Source of the DNA: a virus
DNA length: 42,375 bases
IMG/VR virus record: IMGVR_UViG_3300049810_000125
Location: 1-42,375 of that record
Reading direction: 5' to 3' (one strand)
Both the position numbers and the translations under genes were made by a program. Below are positions 1 to 7,131 of this stretch, piece after piece. The notes under the pieces are model-generated. The model searched no databases and was not told the origin of the DNA. It worked only from the letters and a program-made list of their open reading frames with translations. Position 1 is the first letter of the stretch; the number at the start of each line of letters is the position of its first letter.

Positions 1-106
1 CTAAATCTTCAACACCAGCAGGTGCTTTTTCTTCTAGATTATCTGCAGGAGCGTTGGCATTCTGAGATGCTTCTAGCAACTCTTTGATTTTATCTTCTAC
101 TGACAT
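1..106 (-). CDS. gp22: Prohead core scaffold protein, gp22-like (partial, N-terminus only)
   Basis: Only the first 35 residues lie in the window; the gene continues past the left edge. The ATG is the complement of 104-106, with a strong AGGAG ribosome-binding site just upstream. The peptide starts MSVEDKIKELLEAS and is acidic and Ala/Pro-rich. It lies directly downstream of the prohead protease gene, where T4 has gene 22, the main internal scaffold that gp21 degrades. Residues 10-13 (LLE|A) fit the gp21 cleavage consensus (I/L)-x-E before a small residue. An exact late promoter octamer lies 26 nt upstream. The assignment rests on position, composition and the cleavage site, because the body of the protein is not visible. 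Confidence 0.6.
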   Translation of the reverse strand, partial: MSVEDKIKELLEASQNANAPADNLEEKAPAGVEDL

Positions 107-132
107 TTGACACTCCTATATGTTTTGTCTAT

Positions 133-140
133 TATTTATA
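133..140 (-). promoter_or_regulatory. T4-type late promoter upstream of gp22
   Basis: An exact TATAAATA octamer on the minus strand sits just beyond the end of gp21 and 26 nt upstream of the gp22-like start. In T4 this octamer is the whole late promoter, read by sigma gp55 with the gp33 and gp45 factors. It would add transcription of the scaffold and the genes beyond it. Confidence 0.75.
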
Positions 141-143
141 AGG

Positions 144-791
144 TTAAAGTTTACCCAAGAAATCATTAAATGCTTTTAGTTTTGCTTCTTCTAGAGAATT
201 CATACTAGCATTTTTAATATCTCTTTTGTATCCTTCGATATTCACTTCTTTGATGAGACCGCTATCCCATACCCATTCTTTATTCTCCATGATGCCATTA
301 ACAAATGCATCAGGTGCAGATGGGTCTGCTACGATATCGGCGGCGGTTGCAAGATAGAAATCTCCTTGCACTTCTGAAGAACCGTCTTTCCCTTGTTTAA
401 GGGAACCCATTCCTCTTGAAGATACGCCCAAGGTTGCGCCCTCGTCCATCAAATTCTTAACAATCTTACCATATGGAGTTTCCATAATTTTTGCTCTACC
501 CATGACATTAGAACCATCCATAGATAATTCTGTAATCATGTGCGATACTCTTTCAAGATTGATTGTTGGTCCATCAGGATGTCCCAACTCACCGAACGCT
601 CTGTTCTTATCGATATTTTCAGTCGTATAACGCTTAACTTCCGTTTCCATTACTGACTTCGGATATCTCCGTCCATTTCTATTTTTGAGGTCTGCCTGCA
701 TGAAGACACCTTCAATAAAGTATTTCTTCTTGCCGTCTTTTTCCTCAACTAAAAAATTTGTGTTACTAAGTTCTTCTCTAATAAGTTTCAT
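144..791 (-). CDS. gp21: Prohead core protease gp21 (215 aa)
   Basis: This is the maturation protease that, in T4, sits inside the prohead and cleaves scaffold, core and capsid proteins before DNA packaging. Recognisable blocks are FMQADLKNRNGRRYP (about 30-44), GELGHPDGPTINLERVSHMI (about 68-86, likely catalytic His71) and GVSSRGMGS (about 122-130, likely catalytic Ser124/125), as in the herpes-like S77 fold. The length matches T4 gp21 (about 212 aa). I chose the ATG at 791 rather than the upstream ATG at 839: the longer version would overlap the preceding gene by 46 nt and adds a non-family N-terminus, whereas 791 starts 2 nt after that gene's stop. Residues 200-203 (LEE|A) are a consensus self-cleavage site that would remove the last 13 residues. 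Confidence 0.93.
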   Translation of the reverse strand: MKLIREELSNTNFLVEEKDGKKKYFIEGVFMQADLKNRNGRRYPKSVMETEVKRYTTENIDKNRAFGELGHPDGPTINLERVSHMITELSMDGSNVMGRAKIMETPYGKIVKNLMDEGATLGVSSRGMGSLKQGKDGSSEVQGDFYLATAADIVADPSAPDAFVNGIMENKEWVWDSGLIKEVNIEGYKRDIKNASMNSLEEAKLKAFNDFLGKL

Positions 792-793
792 GT

Positions 794-1150
794 TTAGATA
801 CCTGCATATCCTGTTAATTTTTTCAGTACTAAGATACACGTTCCAGAACCAGTAGCAAGAGTAACTTTAATATTCTCATCGCTATCAGTTGTGTCTATTA
901 CTGGTAGTATAAAATGTCCTGCTGTTACCCCACCGGAATCAAATCTGATGGTTCCAGTAGTATGGGATTCTATTGTAACATCTCCTGACCAGTAAATTTC
1001 TTTAATACCTACTGTAGGTGAACTTGCAGTTTGACTAGTCACCAGAAAACTTGAGTGGTCAATATCGATTGACACGTTTCCGGCACCTCCGGTCACACGC
1101 ACTACATTAGTGGTTTTGGTGACTTTTAGATTGGTTGCTCCTATTGCCAT
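794..1150 (-). CDS. Small beta-rich virion-type protein, 118 aa, unknown function
   Basis: Not a family I can name. The protein has alternating hydrophobic and Thr/Ser/Gly stretches typical of a beta-sandwich, no Cys pairs, no signal peptide and no membrane segment. It looks like a distant paralogue of the 123-aa product at 9443-9814: both begin with a short VT/TT-rich lead, share an internal tract of the type I-x-W/Y-x(2-4)-D-I-x-V/I, a T-x-F/R-x-G turn region, and a near-identical end (LVLKKLTGYAGI versus ITLKKESGFTQL). It sits between the 529-aa protein and gp21 under its own late promoter. A capsid decoration or head-associated role is an inference from position. Confidence 0.7.
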   Translation of the reverse strand: MAIGATNLKVTKTTNVVRVTGGAGNVSIDIDHSSFLVTSQTASSPTVGIKEIYWSGDVTIESHTTGTIRFDSGGVTAGHFILPVIDTTDSDENIKVTLATGSGTCILVLKKLTGYAGI

Positions 1151-1174
1151 TTGTTTACCCTTTTATCTTACTAT

Positions 1175-1182
1175 TATTTATA
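1175..1182 (-). promoter_or_regulatory. T4-type late promoter upstream of the 118-aa gene and gp21
   Basis: An exact minus-strand TATAAATA lies in the 48-nt gap after the 529-aa gene, 24 nt before the 118-aa start. It would drive the 118-aa gene, gp21 and onwards. Confidence 0.75.
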
Positions 1183-1198
1183 AGATTACATTCGTTCA

Positions 1199-2788
1199 TT
1201 AAAGTTGTTTTATGAAACTTTTAAATGTAATGTTTTTTTCTACACTTTCAGACATATCGCCTTTCATGCCTTTTATTAATTTTTCTATTGTTTTTACGTC
1301 TACTTTATTTTTCGGTCTTGCTTTCGAAATCTCATCTGCAATTTCTTTTGCACTTGCACCATCTGAAACCATCTGATGAATTCTCGACATCATACTTTCG
1401 TCAATCGCAATTTCTTCTCTAATATCAGCAATAGATACTGCCATATCACCTGCGGCCATAGTAACTTTTCCATCTCTATTATAGAGATACTTCTTCATAC
1501 CAGTAGGATTGTCATCGTTCTTTAATGTAATCTTCTCTTGTTCAAAACGCTTACCTTTACCTACGATATTCTTTGCAGTCACAGTATAAGAGATAAAGTC
1601 TTTACCTCTTTCTAGTGTGGAATCGTGCTTAATCTTAATCTTAGAACCTTTCTTTAGTTTATCAAATATCTTGATTAACTTAGGATCGTCCATCTTCATA
1701 CCTTCATCAATTTCGACTTGTGCCTTGAGTACAGGATTGAAAGGTCTGTTGACTTCTTTATCTCCAACCTTTGGTGACATAGGTTCTTTTAACTTATGAA
1801 ATACACCCTTGTTTCTTTTTGCCATATCTTTTGCATCAGATTGCTTAGATGAGAACCCAATGATTTTACCTTTGGTATCTACGGCAACAAATCTGTATTT
1901 AACTGCTTCTTTAAGTGGATCATTCTCTGAAGTTAAGTACATATTAAGTTCGTACTTATTACCCATGTTGTATACTTGCACAGACCACGACTTACCTTTT
2001 TTAGTCTTGAGCATAAATGAATTTTCTTTACCCTTAGAAGGTTTCTTAGGTCCTGTTGCAACTTTGTTATCAATCTCGCTCGGATCAATCTCTTGACCTT
2101 TCTTCTTTGCAAAATCAGTAGCGTGTTGCATTGCAGATGAATAATCTTTATGAAAAATTTCGTAACCTGTAGCAGACTTTGCTTCAGTAATGTCTTCGTC
2201 AAAGAATTCGTTTTCTTTAAGTTGTTTTACTGCTTTCGCAAAATCTTGTGGCGACTTCGATAATACTTTTTGTAATTGTAATTTTGATGCTGGTTTCAAT
2301 CCTTGATATATTGATAGCATCTTCTCTGCATCTTTAGGATTAATTTTTGCTTTTTTGCCATTATCGAATGTGACTGGTTTCATACCTCTTAATGTAATTA
2401 CTTTACGCAACTGAACCATGATGTTTTTATCTGCCGCTTTCATGTCATCGGCAGTTGCATCATTATCGACATCAGCGGAATCTTTACCTCTTCTCATGCC
2501 CATTGCTTTCATTGCATCACGTTTTGCACGATTTTCTTGTAACTCTTCACCCACAAGTTTCAAGTAATCTTTTGCAATTTTTTCAACGTCTGCTTGTTTC
2601 TTATATGACCCGGCGTACTTCTCTCCATCAAAGTAAGCAAAAAACTTACCTGCTTTTGATGTGATAGTAAACTCAATCTTTTTACTACGACCAATCTTAT
2701 CAGTCTTCACAACTTTCTCACCTGAACCAATCTTAATTTTTTCAGATAAGTCTATCGTGTTTTTTACTTGGGTGAATGTGACAGACAT
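1199..2788 (-). CDS. Modular lysine-rich head-region protein (529 aa), candidate polyprotein
   Basis: It occupies the slot between portal/gp67 and protease gp21 where T4 has the small core gene 68. It is Lys-rich and appears built of separate modules: A about 1-85 (KIEFTITSKAGKFFAYFDGE), B about 118-192 (IMVQLRKVITLRGMKPVTF), C about 205-290 (GYEIFHKDYSSAMQHATDF to KYELNMYLTS), D about 297-352 (RFVAVDTKGKIIGFSS to NRPFNP), E about 368-456 (LIKIFDKLKKGSKIKIKHDS to GDMAVSIADI) and a helical tail. I recall such modules from predicted proteins of marine T4-like phages but know no established function. Four (I/L)-x-E|(A/G/S) motifs, the gp21 cleavage consensus, lie at E202|A203, E294|A295, E362|G363 and E464|S465, all in linkers between modules. 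Release of head-internal peptides is inferred. Confidence 0.75.
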   Translation of the reverse strand: MSVTFTQVKNTIDLSEKIKIGSGEKVVKTDKIGRSKKIEFTITSKAGKFFAYFDGEKYAGSYKKQADVEKIAKDYLKLVGEELQENRAKRDAMKAMGMRRGKDSADVDNDATADDMKAADKNIMVQLRKVITLRGMKPVTFDNGKKAKINPKDAEKMLSIYQGLKPASKLQLQKVLSKSPQDFAKAVKQLKENEFFDEDITEAKSATGYEIFHKDYSSAMQHATDFAKKKGQEIDPSEIDNKVATGPKKPSKGKENSFMLKTKKGKSWSVQVYNMGNKYELNMYLTSENDPLKEAVKYRFVAVDTKGKIIGFSSKQSDAKDMAKRNKGVFHKLKEPMSPKVGDKEVNRPFNPVLKAQVEIDEGMKMDDPKLIKIFDKLKKGSKIKIKHDSTLERGKDFISYTVTAKNIVGKGKRFEQEKITLKNDDNPTGMKKYLYNRDGKVTMAAGDMAVSIADIREEIAIDESMMSRIHQMVSDGASAKEIADEISKARPKNKVDVKTIEKLIKGMKGDMSESVEKNITFKSFIKQL

Positions 2789-2794
2789 TTGTTA

Positions 2795-2989
2795 TTACTC
2801 CTGAGGTACTGTTTTCTCTAAATCTAACTCGCCTTTGTCATTAAAAATTGTTTTAGATAGTGTTTCTTTTGCTGATGCAAGTTGACTTGCAATCTTATCA
2901 TTCATAACAGACTGAAACTTTGTTTCTGCGTCTACTAGATTTTTATCTGTAATATCTTTAACCATTGCGTTTACTTTTTCTTTTGCCAT
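2795..2989 (-). CDS. Small helical prohead core-like protein, 64 aa (gp67 position)
   Basis: Starts MAKEKVNAMVKDITDKN and is helical and charged throughout, with no Cys and no membrane segment. Its ATG overlaps the gp20 stop as TAATG, so translation is probably coupled to the portal gene. T4 has gene 67, an approximately 80-aa internal core protein, at exactly this position after gene 20. Sequence alone does not prove homology. It probably has a role in prohead core or scaffold assembly. The next gene starts 7 nt downstream. Confidence 0.7.
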   Translation of the reverse strand: MAKEKVNAMVKDITDKNLVDAETKFQSVMNDKIASQLASAKETLSKTIFNDKGELDLEKTVPQE

Positions 2990-4500
2990 TAAAATCCTCC
3001 ATCATCGTCATCATTTGGCGTTTCTTCTTCATCTGGAACTTCTGCTTGTATTTGATTATTTATCGCATCAATTTCAGCATCATTTTGTTTCAGAATATTT
3101 TTTCTAATCCAAGTTACACTGTAATACTTACCGATATATTCGTCTGCATCACGAACCAGTGCTAGTCTTTCTCTCAATATCTCTTGGTCTTTAAGTTCAG
3201 AGAATTGATTATCTTTTACATAATCATAATGAACGTCTTCTTTGATTGTTTCCCATTCTTCTTCAGTTATAACATTTTTTAATATTAACTGTGTACGCAA
3301 TAAGTCTTGAAATACTTCATTAAACTTCTTACGCAAACGACCAACAAACTTAGTAAACTTCAGTTCATCACGATTAATCTCTGTTGCTCTACCTAACTGA
3401 AAACCACTTTCAGGTTGCATACGAGACTGTGGTACATTAAGTGCTAAGAACATCTTCTTCTTAAAGTACTCAACATCTTCAATCTCACCGAGGTTTTGAC
3501 CACCACCTAATGTGCTAATCTCTGTACCTCTTCCGCCTTCTCTTCGTGGCATCCAGAAGTCTTCAAGCATATTCATAAACTTTTTATCGTCTTTAACTTC
3601 GCCAGTATCACCATCATAAACTAACTTATTCTTAAAGTTGTTCATAATATCTTTTAGATACTGTTCTGCTTTTAACTTAGGTAAGTTACCAACATCTACA
3701 TAGAACACTCTTCTTTCAGGTGCCCTTGCGATACGATAGATAACAAGTGCATCTTCCATCATTCTTAATTGATTAACAGGTTTGATTGCTTTATGTAAAT
3801 AACCAAGAACAATGTTATTGTTCATGTCTGTTAAACCAGAAGGTATATAAGCAACGCTATCTTTCGTGAGAGCGATAGCACCTTTCGATGCAGTCATAGT
3901 TGGACCCATGACGCTACCTTCTGAATATAAGAAGTATTCTTTGATACTCTTAATTGTAGAGACACCTTTTTCAAGTTCTCTCTTATCATCTTTTTCAACC
4001 TCACGAACAAACTTAATTGAACGTGGATCAATAATTCTTAATTTTTGAATGCCGGAAGTTTTATTAGCAGAGTCCACTACTTTATGAAAGTATACTCTAC
4101 CATCAACATACCAACGCTTGAATAATTCATGTGAACGCTTATTAAAATCAAGCATTCTTAGAATTAAATCAAATTCTTCTTTAATTTTTTTCTTGATTGA
4201 ATTCGAAAGATTAACATCATCTAACATTATATCGACTTGTCTATCTTCATCTGATACGATTGCTTCATTGATAATATCATCAATCGCCGCTTCGCACTCA
4301 GGATGCATAGAAATTTCCCGATACTTTTTGATTAGGTCTGCTTCGTTTCTAGATGCGTATCCTTGGTCTACATATGTACCAAAAGCACCACCAGAGACGG
4401 TTTGCACACCATCGTCAGGAGATGGAAGAATAATGTCTTGTTTAACATTACCCTCCCCTCCAGGTCTTGAAATTTCGAATCCAAATAGTTTTACTGCCAT
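2989..4500 (-). CDS. gp20: Portal vertex protein gp20
   Basis: Encodes 503 aa (T4 gp20 about 524), the dodecameric ring at the packaging vertex through which terminase threads DNA and to which the neck docks. Family blocks visible include EISMHPECEAAIDDIINEAI (about 67-86), the RELEKGVSTIKSIKEYF region, the YLHKAIKPVNQLRMMEDALV helix (about 238-257) followed by YRIARAPERRVFYVDVGNLP, the FWMPRREGGRGTEISTLGGG loop and the LNVPQSRM segment. The C-terminus is strongly acidic (PDEEETPNDDDDGGF). It sits between tail tube gp19 and the gp67-like gene, as in T4. This gene class is the standard marker for marine T4-like phages. Confidence 0.96.
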   Translation of the reverse strand: MAVKLFGFEISRPGGEGNVKQDIILPSPDDGVQTVSGGAFGTYVDQGYASRNEADLIKKYREISMHPECEAAIDDIINEAIVSDEDRQVDIMLDDVNLSNSIKKKIKEEFDLILRMLDFNKRSHELFKRWYVDGRVYFHKVVDSANKTSGIQKLRIIDPRSIKFVREVEKDDKRELEKGVSTIKSIKEYFLYSEGSVMGPTMTASKGAIALTKDSVAYIPSGLTDMNNNIVLGYLHKAIKPVNQLRMMEDALVIYRIARAPERRVFYVDVGNLPKLKAEQYLKDIMNNFKNKLVYDGDTGEVKDDKKFMNMLEDFWMPRREGGRGTEISTLGGGQNLGEIEDVEYFKKKMFLALNVPQSRMQPESGFQLGRATEINRDELKFTKFVGRLRKKFNEVFQDLLRTQLILKNVITEEEWETIKEDVHYDYVKDNQFSELKDQEILRERLALVRDADEYIGKYYSVTWIRKNILKQNDAEIDAINNQIQAEVPDEEETPNDDDDGGF

Positions 4501-4549
4501 TTATATTTTCTCCACTAAATCATATTATATCTGAAAACTTTGTTAGGTA

Positions 4550-5119
4550 TTAAGCAGTAGTATCAGCGGTTACATTACCACCGAAACGACCACCAACACT
4601 TTCAAAGAACTGATATGTAAATTCACAAGTAAACTCTGCAATCGCATCGTTTGTACCAAAGTCAAGTGCAATCTCACCAATGTTAGTTGGATATGCATCT
4701 TTAATTAAGTACGATTTTAGAACATCGTCATTTCTGTCAAGATGGTCAATGCGTAAATCAACAAGATATTCGGCAGGAAATTGTCTACCTCTATTTGTTA
4801 CTACGTTGTTGATACCATTCTGCCAGATTTCTAATGCGTCACGAATTGCAAAAGATGTATCATTATAGATTGTGACAGTCCAAGGTGTGAAAGTTCTCTC
4901 TCCACCAAAGTTTACTACACGTCCCCTATAGTTGACAGGTGTGTTACCTATTGTTGAACCAGGTAGTGCGGCACCTCGGCACAAGAACTCACTGTCTCTG
5001 CCTGCTACACCTGCTACTGCTCCCGACACATATGCCGGAAAAGTTAGCGTTGCTCTAAACTGGTTTGCTCTAGCACCCCCACCAATCATACGGGATTTAA
5101 AGTCTGAAATTGTTGCCAT
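4550..5119 (-). CDS. gp19: Tail tube protein gp19
   Basis: Encodes 189 aa (T4 gp19 about 163), stacked hexamers of which form the inner tail tube inside the sheath. The N-terminus MATISDFKSRMIGGGARANQF, the PGSTIGNTPVNYRGR segment and FTPWTVTIYNDTSFAIRDAL are typical of the family, as is the C-terminal pattern leading to FTCEFTYQFFES. Order sheath-tube-portal matches T4. A GATAAATA octamer, one mismatch from the late consensus, lies 22 nt upstream and could give this abundant protein its own transcript. Confidence 0.95.
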   Translation of the reverse strand: MATISDFKSRMIGGGARANQFRATLTFPAYVSGAVAGVAGRDSEFLCRGAALPGSTIGNTPVNYRGRVVNFGGERTFTPWTVTIYNDTSFAIRDALEIWQNGINNVVTNRGRQFPAEYLVDLRIDHLDRNDDVLKSYLIKDAYPTNIGEIALDFGTNDAIAEFTCEFTYQFFESVGGRFGGNVTADTTA

Positions 5120-5141
5120 TGTATTTGCTCCTATTTACCTT

Positions 5142-5149
5142 TATTTATC
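5142..5149 (-). promoter_or_regulatory. Possible variant late promoter upstream of gp19
   Basis: Minus-strand GATAAATA, one mismatch from TATAAATA, in the 32-nt gp18-gp19 gap and 22 nt before the gp19 ATG. Position is right for a late promoter, but the first base deviates. Confidence 0.4.
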
Positions 5150-5151
5150 CC

Positions 5152-7065
5152 TTATACACCAGTCTCTTCGAAACTGATTCCTGTTCTTGTTGCAACAAAA
5201 GTCAGCGTAATAAAGTTGATAGACCTTGCAGGTTTAACAAAGATATCTGCTCTGAATTCATTACCATCAATAACGGCAGGTGTATTATTAGTTGTATCAC
5301 ACACAACTTTAAAGTCGATGATACCTCTACGACCTTGAATGTCTCGTAAGAAAGGTTCTACAAGATTTCTAAAGTTCGCTCTAGTGAATGTATCATTGAA
5401 TTCAAACAACTGGAACTTCGCCGCTGTGGCAATCGCTTTTTCTAGAACAATGAAAAGTCTTCTTACATTAATTCTATCGAATGCACTTGGTGAAGTCAAC
5501 ATAGTTTTGTCTCCAAACAATGTTACGCCTTGTCCAGGGAATGCGACAACTGGATTGATTTGCTTTTTATAAAGCGTATCTCTCTCTGCTTTAGTCGGTG
5601 AGAATGCAACTTTAACTGCATTTTTAATCTGACCTCTATTAAATCCAGCAGGACTAAAGAAAGGATCAGCAACTAAGTCTGTTCTAACACAACAACCAGC
5701 AACGTCACCATTCAAAGGAATGTAACGATACACATCGTTGTATCTGTCATATTGATATTTCCAACCACTGTCCATGACTGCGAAAGATGAGTTGATATTA
5801 GCACCTACATCTCTGAAGTCTACAATCTGTGTAGCGGCGTCTGTTGCTTGAGCATCAGCAAGTTCTGGTGATAAGAATACCATACAGTCTTTTCTGACTT
5901 CTGCTACGTTATCAACAACGTACTTTGCTACTGTTCCTGATACAGGACCTACTGGAATTAGTGAAACATCATACTTTTCATCATTTGCAAAGTGAGTAAA
6001 TGCAGTTTGAAGTTCACCATCAGTTGGTGCGTTATCATCAGTACCACCAGCAAGTGAAACATATTGAGGTTTTCTGCCAGTGTGTGCAAAAGTATTATTC
6101 AGTAATCCAGCGGCGGCACCTACATCACTATCGAAATCAGTGTGATGGTCGCCCCACCAAATATATCTTGAATATGTATTGATATGGTCTTTATAGAAAT
6201 TTACAGTACCATCAGATTTTTTAGCATCACTTGCAACTGAGAGGTTTGAAAACTTCTCAAGAACAGTTCCTGCAGTTTCAGACCACAATCCATCTTCGTC
6301 AATTACGACTACATGAATTTCGTCATTCGCTCCACCTCTTGCTGTTGCTTGTGCAGATGTTCCTGGTGCGCCGTCAAAATCGTCAGCAAAAAACCATTTT
6401 ACTGATACGTTGACTGCAGAACCTGATCCATCTACTGCTGTAGTAAGACCTGTTGTCTTGCCTTTTTCTCTGATAGTGAGTGTGTTTGTTGAAATACCAG
6501 TAACTTCATATTCTGTCGTATGACCAGCAAAAGTAACGATATCTCCTGCAGTAATATTAGCGGCCGCAACTACTGCTATTGTAGTCGAACCCGATGCTGT
6601 ACTTGCTGTCGTTGTTGTTACGTTTGTCTGTGAATATGAGTTTGCATTCATGCAAACTGATACTTTGATTGAATTACCCAAAGTTCCTGGATACTTCGCT
6701 CCCCAATCTCCGATTCCACTAGCAACTGCTGAAGCGCCTAGTGTATCGTAGTGGGATTCATTCTTAATTAGGAAACCACTGCCGTCTTGTGCCGCATTGG
6801 TATTGCCTGTCGCCGCTCTAACCACTTGAAGATTAGACCCATATGACAGAAAGTTTGCCGCAGTAAAGAAGTAAGAAAATGTACTTGCATCAGGTTGACC
6901 GAATTTTTCTACTAATTCGTTCTCTGAACCTACATTAATTACCTCGTCTACAGGTCCCCACTGAAAAACACCTGCATAGGCGCCTGGTGAGGTTGCTACT
7001 GCTGGCACAACCTGTGTCAAGTCGATTTCTCGTACTAGAACGCCTGGTGAAAGTTGAAATGCCAT
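5152..7065 (-). CDS. gp18: Contractile tail sheath protein gp18
   Basis: Encodes 637 aa (T4 about 659). It starts with the sheath signature SPGVLVREIDLTQVVPAV and GAYAGVFQWGPVDEVINVGS, and has the conserved C-terminal domain (SAFDRINVRRLFIVLEKAI, about 530-548; FKVVCDTTNNTPAVIDGNEF; FVKPARSINFITLTFVATRT) that interlocks subunits around the tube. Residues about 145-222 look like an inserted Ser/Thr-rich beta module (ITAGDIVTFAG to NTLTIREKGK) in a surface region of the family. Residues KYQYDRYNDVYRYIPLNGDV are also well conserved in the family. A perfect late promoter lies 55 nt upstream and a CGGGAG ribosome-binding site precedes the ATG. Confidence is high. Confidence 0.97.
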   Translation of the reverse strand: MAFQLSPGVLVREIDLTQVVPAVATSPGAYAGVFQWGPVDEVINVGSENELVEKFGQPDASTFSYFFTAANFLSYGSNLQVVRAATGNTNAAQDGSGFLIKNESHYDTLGASAVASGIGDWGAKYPGTLGNSIKVSVCMNANSYSQTNVTTTTASTASGSTTIAVVAAANITAGDIVTFAGHTTEYEVTGISTNTLTIREKGKTTGLTTAVDGSGSAVNVSVKWFFADDFDGAPGTSAQATARGGANDEIHVVVIDEDGLWSETAGTVLEKFSNLSVASDAKKSDGTVNFYKDHINTYSRYIWWGDHHTDFDSDVGAAAGLLNNTFAHTGRKPQYVSLAGGTDDNAPTDGELQTAFTHFANDEKYDVSLIPVGPVSGTVAKYVVDNVAEVRKDCMVFLSPELADAQATDAATQIVDFRDVGANINSSFAVMDSGWKYQYDRYNDVYRYIPLNGDVAGCCVRTDLVADPFFSPAGFNRGQIKNAVKVAFSPTKAERDTLYKKQINPVVAFPGQGVTLFGDKTMLTSPSAFDRINVRRLFIVLEKAIATAAKFQLFEFNDTFTRANFRNLVEPFLRDIQGRRGIIDFKVVCDTTNNTPAVIDGNEFRADIFVKPARSINFITLTFVATRTGISFEETGV

Positions 7066-7120
7066 TTTATTTACTCCCGTTTTATATCTTTAAAATAAAG
7101 TCGTAGTTCATTTACATTAT

Positions 7121-7128
7121 TATTTATA
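7121..7128 (-). promoter_or_regulatory. T4-type late promoter upstream of tail sheath gp18
   Basis: Exact minus-strand TATAAATA in the 66-nt gap between gp17 and gp18, 55 nt before the sheath ATG. The resulting leader of about 49 nt is the longest among the exact promoters here. Confidence 0.78.
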
Positions 7129-7131
7129 CGT

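Noticed and set aside
792-839. Upstream ATG at 839 giving a 231-aa gp21
   Set aside because: It would overlap the 118-aa gene by 46 nt and adds 16 residues without family resemblance; the ATG at 791 follows that gene's stop by 2 nt and begins a typical 215-aa gp21.
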